A DNA stretch of 64,000 nt from G965200765 sp965200765 (GTDB taxonomy: Bacteria; Pseudomonadota; Gammaproteobacteria; Arenicellales; JAJDZL01). The position numbers and the translations under genes are program-made. Shown in pieces: positions 51,688 to 60,754 of this stretch. Position 1 is the stretch's first letter. The number at the start of each line of letters is the position of its first letter. The stretch is taken from assembly GCA_965200765.1 (NCBI GenBank), contig OZ241380.1, positions 1,364,001 to 1,428,000 on the forward strand, in the 5' to 3' direction. The notes under the pieces were generated by a model. It had not been told where the DNA came from and did not search any database. It saw only the letters and a list, made by a program, of their open reading frames with translations.

Positions 51688-53244
51688 ATGAAACGATTTC
51701 GCGACCAGCTTGATGCGTTCAAGAACCACGCAGACAAAATTGTGCCGGCGATTCGCCGGGGGATCGAAAAAGAAAGCCTCCGGGTGACCGATGACGGCCG
51801 TCTTTCGCAACTCGCCCATCCATCTGCACTTGGCTCTTCATTAACGCATCCGTATATTACAACCGACTATTCCGAAGCATTGATCGAACTGGTCACACCG
51901 GAATTTACCACAACAAAAGACACACTCAACTTTCTGGCGGAGTTGCATCGTGTGGTTCTGCAAAATTGCGCTGATCAAATGCTTTGGGTCAACAGTCTGC
52001 CGTGCATGTTTGAAGACGACACCGCTATTCCTATCGCCCGCTACGGTACTTCCAATATCGGCCACATGAAATATGTTTATCGACACGGATTAGGATTGCG
52101 ATACGGCAGAAAAATGCAGGTAATTGCTGGAATCCACTACAACATCTCGGTACCGGATGACTATTGGACCCGTGTTGCCTGCGTACCCGGCAAAAGCATT
52201 CAGGATTGTGCATCCGCCGGGTATATGGCTGGTGTGAGGAATTTTCATCGCCATTGCTGGCTACTGTTCTATCTGTTTGGTGCTTCGCCGGCCGCATGCA
52301 GGTCTTTTCTTGACAGCAAGGACTTGCAGGGACTGCACCGTATGGGTTCACACACTGTGTATGCCCCGTACGCAACTTCATTAAGAATGAGCAACAAAGG
52401 CTATCGAAATCCGGCACAATCAGAAATCATCATTGACCACAACTCTGTCGAAGGCTACACCGATTCTCTCTACCGGGCAACAAAAACAGTGTATCCACCA
52501 TATGAAAAATTCGGCATCAAAAAAGATGGACAGTACGTACAGCTCAATACCAATTTGCTACAGATCGAAAATGAGTTCTATTCGGTAATCCGGCCAAAGC
52601 GAAGCATCAAGCCGCTGGAAACACCCACTAATGCACTACGGAAAAGAGGAGTCGAGTATCTTGAACTTCGTATTCTGGATTTGAATCCGTATGAACCCAT
52701 CGGCATCTCCAATGAAGATGCGAAGTTTCTGGATTTGTTCGTCGTGTTCTGTCTGCTCTACCCCAGTCCCCTCAATACCCGGGATTTGCTGGAAGCGATT
52801 ACCGCGAACAAAGACACCGTTGTGATGGAAGGCCGCAAACCAAATTTGGAATTGATTCGCGAACAAACCAAAACAACACTTGTATCTTGGGGAAATGAAA
52901 TTTTGGACATGATTGATTCAATTGCCGAAATCTTCGATTCCGTGGACGGTGTAGATGGTTACTGCGAGGCTGTAAATGTACAGCGTAAAAAATTGGCGGA
53001 CTCTGACAAGACTCCGTCGGCGCGAATTCTGAACGAACTTTCAACACGCAAGGAACCGTTTTTTCACTTTGCGGTACGAACGGCCCGCGAGACCAAAACG
53101 AAGATTCTCGAACAATCACTACCTATGGCAACTCTCGAAAAATACGAGCAAATCGCGACCAAGTCCTTGGCTGGACAGAAAGCACTCGAAGAATCGGATG
53201 AGGTTGAATTCGATCAATTCCTCTGCGAGTATTTTTCCAAATAA
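51688..53244 (+). CDS. gshA: Glutamate-cysteine ligase
   Basis: First and rate-limiting step of glutathione synthesis, ATP-dependent joining of glutamate and cysteine. 518 aa, the same length as E. coli GshA (class I). Conserved blocks include RRGIEKESLRV, TTDYSEALIELVTPE, GIHYNISV and YLELRILDLNPYEPIGI. ATG 51688 is chosen. It is convergent with the 2-hydroxyacid dehydrogenase. The glyoxalase-like gene at 54969 would use its product. Confidence 0.95.
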   Translation: MKRFRDQLDAFKNHADKIVPAIRRGIEKESLRVTDDGRLSQLAHPSALGSSLTHPYITTDYSEALIELVTPEFTTTKDTLNFLAELHRVVLQNCADQMLWVNSLPCMFEDDTAIPIARYGTSNIGHMKYVYRHGLGLRYGRKMQVIAGIHYNISVPDDYWTRVACVPGKSIQDCASAGYMAGVRNFHRHCWLLFYLFGASPAACRSFLDSKDLQGLHRMGSHTVYAPYATSLRMSNKGYRNPAQSEIIIDHNSVEGYTDSLYRATKTVYPPYEKFGIKKDGQYVQLNTNLLQIENEFYSVIRPKRSIKPLETPTNALRKRGVEYLELRILDLNPYEPIGISNEDAKFLDLFVVFCLLYPSPLNTRDLLEAITANKDTVVMEGRKPNLELIREQTKTTLVSWGNEILDMIDSIAEIFDSVDGVDGYCEAVNVQRKKLADSDKTPSARILNELSTRKEPFFHFAVRTARETKTKILEQSLPMATLEKYEQIATKSLAGQKALEESDEVEFDQFLCEYFSK

Positions 53245-53256
53245 TCCAACTGCAGT

Positions 53257-54204
53257 CTAATAGCCAATCTCTTTGCGAACCGTGTGGTCGACGGTTTTCC
53301 CTGCCTCGAATTTTTCAATATTCGCCAGAATGGTGGCACTGCCTGTTCTCGGGTCCGGCTTGCTGGCACAATGCGGAGTAATCACAATATTCGATTCATG
53401 CCAGTATGGATGATCAAGCGGCAACGGTTCAACTCGAAAGACATCCAGCACCGCTCTCGAAATATGTCCGTTGCGAACTGATTCCAGCAACGCATCATCA
53501 TCAATGGATTCGCCGCGTCCGCAGTTGATGATCCCGGCACCCTTGGGCAACATTGCCAATGTATCCCGATTCACAATATTGTCGGTCTTGGCGGTACGGG
53601 GAAGCAGACACACCAAGACATCTGTTCGGCGTAGAAATGCTTCCAGCTCTCCGTCTCCAGCAAAACTTTCAATACCTTCAATTTGCTTTCTTGAATTGCT
53701 GTAACCGGCGACTTGAAAACCGAACGGCAACAGTGCTGTTGCACAAGCCTGGCCAAGATGCCCCAAACCCAGTATGCCAACTCGCGTGTCGCTAGCAACT
53801 TGCATGTACTGGTGAAATGGATGCTCCCAGACACCTTTTCGAATTGACAAAGCATGGATGTGAAAGCCAATGACATGATGGACAACATAGGTAACAATTC
53901 CGTTTGTCAACCCGGGTTCGACCATTCGTACAATGGGGACTGGTGGAACCGATTCATCTGCAATCAAGTCCTCGACACCGGCCCACATAGACAGTATTGC
54001 TTTGAGGTTCGGATAGCGCTTCAGGTCGCCTTTGGGCGGCCGTGCAACAATCGCGTAACGAATGTCGCTAACGTTGCCAACTTCAGGCCATATTCGCAAG
54101 TCCAAATCAGGTTTTCGGGTTCGCAACTCGGCAACCCAGCGGTCTATATTCTCCTCAGTGGTAGAAAACAGTACCGCGCCTGATATCTTGAAATTCGCAA
54201 CCAT
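53257..54204 (-). CDS. D-isomer-specific 2-hydroxyacid dehydrogenase (GhrA-like)
   Basis: Probably reduces glyoxylate/hydroxypyruvate or a related 2-keto acid with NAD(P)H. 315 aa. The Rossmann motif GILGLGHLG is mid-protein, the catalytic arginine region reads INCGRGESIDDDAL and the catalytic histidine lies in VITPHCAS. The short N-terminal domain fits the GhrA subgroup. Start ATG 54204; the gap to the FKBP gene is 3 bases, so they are probably co-transcribed. Confidence 0.86.
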   Translation of the reverse strand: MVANFKISGAVLFSTTEENIDRWVAELRTRKPDLDLRIWPEVGNVSDIRYAIVARPPKGDLKRYPNLKAILSMWAGVEDLIADESVPPVPIVRMVEPGLTNGIVTYVVHHVIGFHIHALSIRKGVWEHPFHQYMQVASDTRVGILGLGHLGQACATALLPFGFQVAGYSNSRKQIEGIESFAGDGELEAFLRRTDVLVCLLPRTAKTDNIVNRDTLAMLPKGAGIINCGRGESIDDDALLESVRNGHISRAVLDVFRVEPLPLDHPYWHESNIVITPHCASKPDPRTGSATILANIEKFEAGKTVDHTVRKEIGY

Positions 54205-54207
54205 GCT

Positions 54208-54915
54208 TCATTGCTGAATTTCTATCAGTTCAATGGTGAACACCAATGCAGAATTTGGCGGAATTGACGGTGGTGCACCGCGCTCGCCATAAGCCAGATT
54301 TGATGGAATAACAACTTCCCAAGTTGACCCTTCGGTCATTAACTGGAGTACTTCCTGCCAACCGGCAATGATTCCGTCCAGTGGAAATGTTGCTGGCTCC
54401 CCTCTCTGGTACGAATCATCAAAGATGCGCCCTTTGACGAGACTGCCGCGATAATGAACAACAACTGTATCTGTCGCAGTTGGTTTTTCCCCGGGTCCTT
54501 CAACAACTACGCGGTACATCAGACCGCTATCCGTAGTTACGACCCCTTCCTGTTCACCGAATTGTTCCATGAATTTCTCTCCTTCCTCGATATTTTTCTT
54601 GCTGGCTTCCTCTTGTTGCTGGATGATCATTTCCTGAAAATCCGTAAGCGTTGCTGCCATCTCCTCATTGGTCATCCTGAGATCGCCGCCTGAAAAGATG
54701 TCAATAATACCCTGAGCCATTGCATCCGGGTCAATTTCAACATTCAATTGCAGAAGCTCCTGAGCCATGCCAGTCGCAGTATTGATACCGATTGCATAGC
54801 TGATTCTCTTCACTTTCGAGTCCAACTCAACATTATGTCCAAGCACTTGCTTCGCACACAACATCATTGCCGCCGAAACTGAAATTAACAATAGCTTCTT
54901 CAATCCTATTTTCAT
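54208..54915 (-). CDS. Exported FKBP-type peptidyl-prolyl isomerase (FkpA/Mip-like)
   Basis: Periplasmic or outer-membrane-associated folding catalyst. 235 aa: a Sec signal peptide (about residues 1-26, ending VLG), an N-terminal dimerisation region (residues about 30-120) with a Gln/Glu-rich helix, and a C-terminal FKBP domain with VVHYRGSLVKGRIFDDS and IPSNLAYGERGAPPSIPPNSALVF motifs. No lipobox is seen, as the Cys at position 20 is within the hydrophobic core of the signal. Confidence 0.92.
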   Translation of the reverse strand: MKIGLKKLLLISVSAAMMLCAKQVLGHNVELDSKVKRISYAIGINTATGMAQELLQLNVEIDPDAMAQGIIDIFSGGDLRMTNEEMAATLTDFQEMIIQQQEEASKKNIEEGEKFMEQFGEQEGVVTTDSGLMYRVVVEGPGEKPTATDTVVVHYRGSLVKGRIFDDSYQRGEPATFPLDGIIAGWQEVLQLMTEGSTWEVVIPSNLAYGERGAPPSIPPNSALVFTIELIEIQQ

Positions 54916-54968
54916 TATAAATTACCTTAAGTTAAAAAATTATGTCTTTGATAATAAAGAAAAAACAA

Positions 54969-55388
54969 CTACCAAGCTCCTACATTCGGCATGGATTTCC
55001 ATGGCTCGGTCGGCGGCAAGGGATCACCGGCCTGGAGCAGTTCAATAGAGATCTGGTCCGGCGACCGCACGAATGCCATCCAACCATCTCTCGGTGGTCG
55101 GTTGATAACAACACCCATATTCATCAAATGCTGACAAGTTTCGTAAATGTTTTCGACCCTATAGGCAAGATGTCCGAAGTTTCTGCCGCCTTTGTAGTCT
55201 TCCGGATCCCAGTTGTAAGTCAGTTCAAGCTGGGCATCCTCATTCCCTTCCGCAGCCAGAAACAGATTGGTGAAACGACCTGCTTCATTGTCGACTCGTC
55301 GAATTTCCTTTAGTCCAAGACAGTCAACATAAAATCTGAGGGATTCGTCTAAATCCGAAATTCTAACCATTGTATGCAGATACTTCAT
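54969..55388 (-). CDS. gloA: Glyoxalase I-like VOC family protein
   Basis: Probably isomerises the methylglyoxal-glutathione hemithioacetal to S-lactoylglutathione. 139 aa. The expected metal ligands are H5, E55 (LELTYNW), H73 (GHLAYRV) and E116 (ISIELLQ), matching nickel-type GlxI such as E. coli's. It sits close to gshA, which makes the cosubstrate. The activity is inferred from the ligand pattern; related VOC enzymes share the fold. Confidence 0.85.
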   Translation of the reverse strand: MKYLHTMVRISDLDESLRFYVDCLGLKEIRRVDNEAGRFTNLFLAAEGNEDAQLELTYNWDPEDYKGGRNFGHLAYRVENIYETCQHLMNMGVVINRPPRDGWMAFVRSPDQISIELLQAGDPLPPTEPWKSMPNVGAW

Positions 55389-55456
55389 GACTCTACGAGC
55401 GTGCTAAAATACAGAGAAACAAGTCTTACTGGTTGATTGGTACGAGGAGATTCAAA

Positions 55457-55717
55457 TTGCCTGTTGATCCAAAACTGCTTGAAATTATACGCTGTCCGGT
55501 AACAAAAAATCAGGTATCGGTTGTCAAACCCGAATTGCTGGAGAAAATCAACCTGAAAATCCGTGCCGGCGAGATTTGCTATGCGGACGGAAGCACCGTC
55601 GATTCCGAGCTCGAAGAAGGTTTGATAACGTCAACCGGAACAACGATTTACAGAGTTGATTCAAGTATTCCAATCATGCTGGAAGAAAAAAGCATCCCGA
55701 TTTCGGAAATTGAGTAG
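55457..55717 (+). CDS. Trm112-like small protein (TTG start)
   Basis: 86 aa from TTG 55457, which has GAGGAG at 55444-55449, 7 bases upstream; a TTG at 55433 is possible but poorly placed. The N-terminus PKLLEIIRCPVTKNQVS matches the UPF0434/Trm112 family, with only one Cys of the usual zinc pair at the front. Bacterial members are small, often linked to methyltransferases or lipid A genes. The middle has a KINLKIRAGEICYADGS insertion relative to the 60-aa forms. Function unknown. Confidence 0.75.
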   Translation: MPVDPKLLEIIRCPVTKNQVSVVKPELLEKINLKIRAGEICYADGSTVDSELEEGLITSTGTTIYRVDSSIPIMLEEKSIPISEIE

Positions 55718-56908
55718 TCAGGCAGATTTGCTTCTGTAAAAATCCATCAGAATTTGTGCAACTTCAGGTCGACTGAATTCAGCTGGAAGCGACTGTCCTG
55801 CTGAAAGCATCTCGCGAACCCGGGTACCCGACAACAATACAAAGTCGTCCTTGCTGTGGTCCGGTGCATCCCTCATCATTACGACTTCGTTCAACTTCTT
55901 TGAATAAGCTGTGTGGTCCGCTTCGAAGATTTGGATATCCAGAGTTCCGGCCGGAACTTTGTCCCGGAAGATGGTTTGCGAATCGAAATCTCCATAAAAA
56001 TCCCCGACACCGGCATGGTCGCGCCCGACAATCATGTAGGAAGCCCCCAGATTTTGACGGAAAATCGCATGCAGAACTGCTTCTCGCGGTCCTGCATACA
56101 GCATGTCGAATCCGTAGCCGGATATGAGTACTGTGTTTTCCGGAAAGTAGAGATCTACCATCTTGCGAATCGCCGCATCGCGAATTTTGGCCGGAATGTC
56201 GCCAGGCTTGAGTTTGCCGAGCAACATGTGAATCACAACGCCGTCGGAGCCAGTCCGTTCCATCGCAATCTTGCAGAGTTCCTCATGCGCGCGATGCATC
56301 GGATTGCGTGTTTGAAACGCCACGACCTGCTTCCAGCCGCGCTGTTCAATTTCTTCGCGAATATCGTATGCGGTACGAAATGTGTCAGCGAATTCGGTTT
56401 CAAAATAACTGCAATTCAGAACTTCAATCGGGCCGGAAATCACCCGTTGTCCCTGAGACAAAAATGTCGCCACTCCGGGATGTTCTGCGGATTTGGTTCC
56501 AAATACGCATTCGGCAATATGTTCGACCTCGTTCTGGCTCAACTCATCGACCGATTCAACCGTTTGGATTGCCAATGGCGGAGTGCCTTCAACCTCGCCG
56601 TCCCTGAGCGTAATTCGGGAGCCTGGTGTGAAATTTGGCGCATCCTTGACGCGATTCAGAATAGGAATTGGCCAGAAGAGTCCGTGATCCGTACGCATTG
56701 TCTCAGCGATGGACAATGCGTCTGAACGACTCATAAAACCTTCCAGCGGAGTGAAATACCCCGCACCCAGCATCACGACGTTTGCACCGGCGGCCGAATC
56801 CAAAGTAATGGCCGGCAACTGTTCGGCTTCTCTCAGCAATTCAGCGCGCCGCTCTTTGCATTCAACCAAGAGAGGCACCAGTCGCGCAGACTGGTAAGGT
56901 GTAATCAT
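55718..56908 (-). CDS. sat: Sulfate adenylyltransferase (ATP sulfurylase, homomeric type)
   Basis: Makes APS from sulfate and ATP or, in reverse, ATP from APS during sulfur oxidation. 396 aa, single-domain Sat type rather than CysDN. Active-site motifs QTRNPMHRAH (residues 199-208) and GRDHAG (295-300) are intact. Its stop abuts the Trm112-like gene's stop on the other strand with no gap. No apr, dsr or cys genes are adjacent, so assimilatory versus dissimilatory use cannot be decided here. Confidence 0.93.
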   Translation of the reverse strand: MITPYQSARLVPLLVECKERRAELLREAEQLPAITLDSAAGANVVMLGAGYFTPLEGFMSRSDALSIAETMRTDHGLFWPIPILNRVKDAPNFTPGSRITLRDGEVEGTPPLAIQTVESVDELSQNEVEHIAECVFGTKSAEHPGVATFLSQGQRVISGPIEVLNCSYFETEFADTFRTAYDIREEIEQRGWKQVVAFQTRNPMHRAHEELCKIAMERTGSDGVVIHMLLGKLKPGDIPAKIRDAAIRKMVDLYFPENTVLISGYGFDMLYAGPREAVLHAIFRQNLGASYMIVGRDHAGVGDFYGDFDSQTIFRDKVPAGTLDIQIFEADHTAYSKKLNEVVMMRDAPDHSKDDFVLLSGTRVREMLSAGQSLPAEFSRPEVAQILMDFYRSKSA

Positions 56909-56929
56909 TGCACGGAATATCGAACGGGG

Positions 56930-58036
56930 TCAGGCAACTACGGAGCCCAGTTTTTGCACTTCCGAGGCTGATACGTTGCGGCGTTTCCGTACGGCTTCCG
57001 CCAATTGTTCAAGCAATACTTCGGTGTCTTTCCATCCGATGCAAGCATCGGTGATGCTCTGACCGTAGGTCGGTGTCTTGTCCGCAACAATATCCTGCCG
57101 CCCTTCAATCAAATGACTTTCAACCATTACGCCGATGATGCGCGTGTCGCCGTTTGATACCTGTTCACAGACATTCTGGCCGACAATCATTTGCCGGGCA
57201 TATTGCTTGCTACTGTTTGCATGGCTGAAATCAATCATCACGTTGGGGCGCAAATTTCTTTCCTGAAGCAACTGAGCGGCTTCATTGACATACTCTGCTT
57301 CGTAATTGGGCTGCTTGCCGCCGCGCAATATGATGTGACAATCTTCATTTCCCGAAGTTTCAAATATTGCAGTTTGACCGTCTTTGGTGATCGAAAGGAA
57401 TCGATGCTGCCTGGAGGCCGCATCTGCGCCGTCAGCGGCAATTTTCAAATTTCCATCAGTGCCGTTCTTCAATCCCACAGGACAAGACAGGCCTGACACC
57501 AATTGTCGATGTACCTGGCTTTCAGTAGTACGAGCACCAATTGCTCCCCAGCTGACCAGATCGGCAATATATTGCGGGGTGATAATATCCAGGAATTCAA
57601 CACCGGCCGGCAAGCCCATCTGGTTGATGTCAATCAACAGGCTACGCGCCAGTCTTAATCCTTTATTGATATCGAATGAACCATTCAGGCCCGGATCGTT
57701 AATCAGTCCTTTCCATCCGATCGTCGTCCGCGGCTTTTCAAAATAGACGCGCATGACGACGAGCAAATCGCTTTCCAGCTTGCGTTGCATTTCTGCCAGT
57801 TGGCCTGCATATTCATGCGCCGCTTTCACATCATGGATAGAACACGGGCCTACAATGACAATTAACCGGTCATTGTTTCCACTCAGAACGCTGTGAATGT
57901 TGTGCCGCGCGCTACGAACCGTTTCAACGACACGGTCAGAAGCCGGGGCTTCCTTCATGATTTGAAAAGGAAACGCGACATCGCGAATCGATGCGATTCG
58001 CATGTCGTCTATGCTTGAATTCAGGTATTTGCTCAC
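56930..58036 (-). CDS. 3-deoxy-7-phosphoheptulonate synthase (DAHP synthase, AroG/F/H type)
   Basis: First step of the shikimate pathway, condensing PEP and erythrose 4-phosphate. 368 aa; type I alpha class with VGPCSIHD, MRVYFEKPRTTIGWKGLINDP and DFSHANSSKQ blocks. The start is GTG 58036 (Ser-Lys-Tyr follows). Which amino acid inhibits it cannot be read reliably. The upstream spacer has a long-loop inverted repeat (58080-58116) that may be an operator. Confidence 0.94.
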   Translation of the reverse strand: MSKYLNSSIDDMRIASIRDVAFPFQIMKEAPASDRVVETVRSARHNIHSVLSGNNDRLIVIVGPCSIHDVKAAHEYAGQLAEMQRKLESDLLVVMRVYFEKPRTTIGWKGLINDPGLNGSFDINKGLRLARSLLIDINQMGLPAGVEFLDIITPQYIADLVSWGAIGARTTESQVHRQLVSGLSCPVGLKNGTDGNLKIAADGADAASRQHRFLSITKDGQTAIFETSGNEDCHIILRGGKQPNYEAEYVNEAAQLLQERNLRPNVMIDFSHANSSKQYARQMIVGQNVCEQVSNGDTRIIGVMVESHLIEGRQDIVADKTPTYGQSITDACIGWKDTEVLLEQLAEAVRKRRNVSASEVQKLGSVVA

Positions 58037-58079
58037 AATGTTGACTTTACGCTCGGTTATTACAAGTTCAATCGAAATC

Positions 58080-58116
58080 GTTCAGAACACTTGATCTCCA
58101 ATTTTTCGTTCTGAAC
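58080..58116. promoter_or_regulatory. Inverted repeat upstream of DAHP synthase gene
   Basis: GTTCAGAAC (58080-58088) and GTTCTGAAC (58108-58116) are exact reverse complements 19 bases apart. It lies 44 bases upstream of the GTG start in the 223-base divergent spacer. Nothing else clear is seen in that spacer apart from AT-rich sequence. Operator is a guess. Confidence 0.35.
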
Positions 58117-58259
58117 AATTATACGCGAATACTCTGCCTTGATGGATTGAAGTACCTGCACCTCGCAAGATTCATCTGTTCCGATTGCTTGATACACAAA
58201 CCGCAACGACTAACACTTGCGTTAAAATCTAGTAGTATGTTTCGAACTCGGTTGAAAAC

Positions 58260-59687
58260 ATGGCGCGTACCAAATCCACCTCTGCAAGTTTGAATTTTGC
58301 TCCCGAACCACCAAATTGGGTGGACAAAACGCTCTTTACAGGCGATAATTTGCCAATCATGCGCGGCATGAATAGCAATTCGGTAGATCTTATCTACCTT
58401 GACCCGCCCTTTAACTCTAAAGCCGACTACGCTGCCCCCATCGGGTCAAAGTCCGCCGGAGCCGCATTCAAGGATACTTGGACGCTTTCCGACGTGGACA
58501 TCGCATGGTTAGATTTAATCCAAGCGAAACATCCTGGTGTTCATCGGGTAATTCAAGCCGCAATAACCAAAAGTGACAAGTCCTATTTGATCTACATGGC
58601 TGTCAGAATGCTGGAATTACACCGTATTCTGAAACCTGTTGGGTCGATCTATCTGCACTGCGATCCGACGATGAGCCACTACCTGAAACTTCTGCTGGAT
58701 GCAATGTTTGGCAGACATAATTTTTGCAATGAAATTACCTGGCAACGACATACAAGTGTAGCGAGGGGCAGTCAGCATGCTCCCAAGACTTGGGGAACCG
58801 TAACCGACAGTATTCTGTTCTACTCTGTCGGAAATGCCTCGCTTCGCCCTTATCGGAGTCTCACTGAAGCAGAAAAAATCAAGCAATTTCCGCTGATTGA
58901 TGAAAAAGGCGATCGTTACTACGACGACAGTGCTCATCTATGGAGCTCTCCCGGGATGGGTGCTCGACCCAATCTGTGTTACGAATGGCGCGGATTTACA
59001 AATCCACACCCTTCGGGGTGGCGATTGAGCAAAAAAAGGCTGGAGGAAGAATACCAGAAAGGCAATGTCATCATTTTACAGAATGGTCGCTTGCAACGAC
59101 GAAAGTATGAACGCGACTTCAGAGGAAAGCAAGTTGGCAACTTGTGGACTGATATTAAGTTGCCACTAGGTAAAGAACGTACTGGCTATCCAACGCAAAA
59201 ACCACTTGCCCTGCTGAAGCGGATCATTACTGCCAGTTCACACAAGGGGGATATCGTGTTTGATCCGTTTTGTGGTTGTGCCACTACCTGTGTTGCCGCG
59301 GAAATTGAGGATCGTCAATGGATTGGAATTGACATATCACCAAAAGCCGGGGAACTGGTTGTATCGCGAATCAAGCAATATCAAGGTCTATGGAAGAATA
59401 TTGTTCATCGCCACGACATTCCCCAACGAACAGATTTGGGGGTGTTACCGCATTACGCCAGCAAAGGGAACAAATCCAAATTGTACGGTGAACAAGAAGG
59501 ACACTGCAATGGCTGCGACCTACATTTTGAGAGCCGGCATTTGACTGTTGATCACATTATTGCAAAAAGCAAAGGTGGTACAGACCACATCGATAATCTT
59601 CAGTTATTGTGTGCAAATTGCAATTCAATCAAGGGTAATCGTGGAATGGATTACTTGTTGACCAAGCTGGACAGGCAAAGGAGATAA
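58260..59687 (+). CDS. Site-specific DNA methyltransferase (beta class) fused to HNH endonuclease domain
   Basis: 475 aa. Motif IV DPPF at residues 48-51 precedes motif I FDPFCGCATT at 334-343, the beta-class order (amino-methylation of A or N4-C). The usual GxG of motif I reads CGC. A central variable region (about 160-300) is the likely target-recognition part. The C-terminus is an HNH domain: C426/C429, D441-H442 (VDHIIAKSKGG), N456 and C461/C464 giving a zinc-supported betabetaalpha-metal fold. Both modification and cleavage motifs sit in one chain, so it may be a single-chain restriction-modification enzyme or a modification enzyme with a nicking domain. No separate restriction gene is adjacent. 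MTase-HNH fusions of this form are known, so the architecture itself is not new. Confidence 0.85.
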   Translation: MARTKSTSASLNFAPEPPNWVDKTLFTGDNLPIMRGMNSNSVDLIYLDPPFNSKADYAAPIGSKSAGAAFKDTWTLSDVDIAWLDLIQAKHPGVHRVIQAAITKSDKSYLIYMAVRMLELHRILKPVGSIYLHCDPTMSHYLKLLLDAMFGRHNFCNEITWQRHTSVARGSQHAPKTWGTVTDSILFYSVGNASLRPYRSLTEAEKIKQFPLIDEKGDRYYDDSAHLWSSPGMGARPNLCYEWRGFTNPHPSGWRLSKKRLEEEYQKGNVIILQNGRLQRRKYERDFRGKQVGNLWTDIKLPLGKERTGYPTQKPLALLKRIITASSHKGDIVFDPFCGCATTCVAAEIEDRQWIGIDISPKAGELVVSRIKQYQGLWKNIVHRHDIPQRTDLGVLPHYASKGNKSKLYGEQEGHCNGCDLHFESRHLTVDHIIAKSKGGTDHIDNLQLLCANCNSIKGNRGMDYLLTKLDRQRR

Positions 59688-59740
59688 TCCCTGAGTAGTC
59701 AGTATCAGTGCGTGAACAAAATTACAGATTTGACGAAATA

Positions 59741-59770
59741 TTGTCTCTTCGTACTGCAAACAACTATAGT
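59741..59770 (+). promoter_or_regulatory. Weak promoter candidate before the 2-oxoglutarate oxygenase
   Basis: TTGTCT (59741-59746), an 18-base spacer and TATAGT (59765-59770) in the 124-base gap. The match is mediocre; offered only because an independent promoter is expected here. Confidence 0.3.
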
Positions 59771-59811
59771 CCTGCTATTTATCCCTGATTCAACTATCCG
59801 AGCACTTAATA

Positions 59812-60741
59812 TTGAAGGAATTAGCGATCATCGATTTGGGACAGTGCTCTCAGAACCCCGGCACTGAATGGGAGCAAATCGGTCGGAATTTATGCCAAGC
59901 TGCAACACAGCACGGTTTTTTCTACGTTTCAAACCATGGCATTTCAAGCCAGCTCATTGAAACCGCATTCAACCTGACTGAAAAATTCTTTGCCCTTCCC
60001 TTGGAAAAGAAAAATTTGGTGGGAATGACACAAGGACATCGGGGATTCTTGCAAATCGGCACATCTGTCATGGAAGGCTACAGCGCCGCCGACCAAAAAG
60101 AAAGTTTCATTTGGGGACCTGAATACAGCAACAATAGTCAACCCAATCAATCAGAAACTGAATTGCTTGCCAAGAACAAATGGCCTGCTTGCTTGCCGGA
60201 AATGCAATCACCCCTTAACCAACTTTTCCGAACAGTTCACACATGCACAGACAAAATATTGCGAGCCATGGCTACCGGATTGGGGGTAAATGCGGATTAT
60301 TTCACCCGTCATTTTCGAAATCCAACTTCTCGTGGCAGTCTGATTCACTATCCTGCGACAACGGAGCAGCAGGAACAATACGGAGTATCGCCGCATACCG
60401 ACTTCGGTTGCCTTTCGCTCCTGTTCCAGCGCGAACCCGGCTTGCATGTGCAAACGAAACAGGGAAAGTGGGAAATGGTTGACATTTTGCCGGATACCAT
60501 AGTCGTCAATATTGGTGACTTGATGGAACGCTGGTCTAATGGAAAATTTCGTTCTGTTCCTCACTATGTGAAGAATCTGAAACCCCAGGACCGTCATTCC
60601 ATCGTGTTTTTTGTGGACCCAGCTTCAAATACTGTGATCGAACCAGTAGTTTCAGACGGAGACAAGCGCCGTTTTGAGCCGATCGGTTGCGCCGAGTACA
60701 TCACCGGACGCTTCGACAAATCATTCACCTATCGAAATTAA
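59812..60741 (+). CDS. 2-oxoglutarate/Fe(II) oxygenase, isopenicillin-N-synthase-like family
   Basis: Non-haem iron oxygenase of 309 aa, cytoplasmic. The N-terminal domain motif HGFFYVSNHGI (residues 34-44) is typical of the IPNS/DIOX group; iron ligands are H195, D197 (PHTDFGCLSLLFQ) and H251 (RSVPHY), and the R261-x-S263 pair (DRHSIVFFV) binds the co-substrate. The start is TTG 59812, with no ATG at the family position; a modest GAAGG-type site lies further on, not before, so the start is uncertain. Substrate unknown: possibilities in this family include ethylene-forming, flavonol-like and amino-acid hydroxylases. It is followed after 13 bases by the CMD-fold gene. Confidence 0.82.
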   Translation: MKELAIIDLGQCSQNPGTEWEQIGRNLCQAATQHGFFYVSNHGISSQLIETAFNLTEKFFALPLEKKNLVGMTQGHRGFLQIGTSVMEGYSAADQKESFIWGPEYSNNSQPNQSETELLAKNKWPACLPEMQSPLNQLFRTVHTCTDKILRAMATGLGVNADYFTRHFRNPTSRGSLIHYPATTEQQEQYGVSPHTDFGCLSLLFQREPGLHVQTKQGKWEMVDILPDTIVVNIGDLMERWSNGKFRSVPHYVKNLKPQDRHSIVFFVDPASNTVIEPVVSDGDKRRFEPIGCAEYITGRFDKSFTYRN

Positions 60742-60754
60742 CCCGGATTACATC

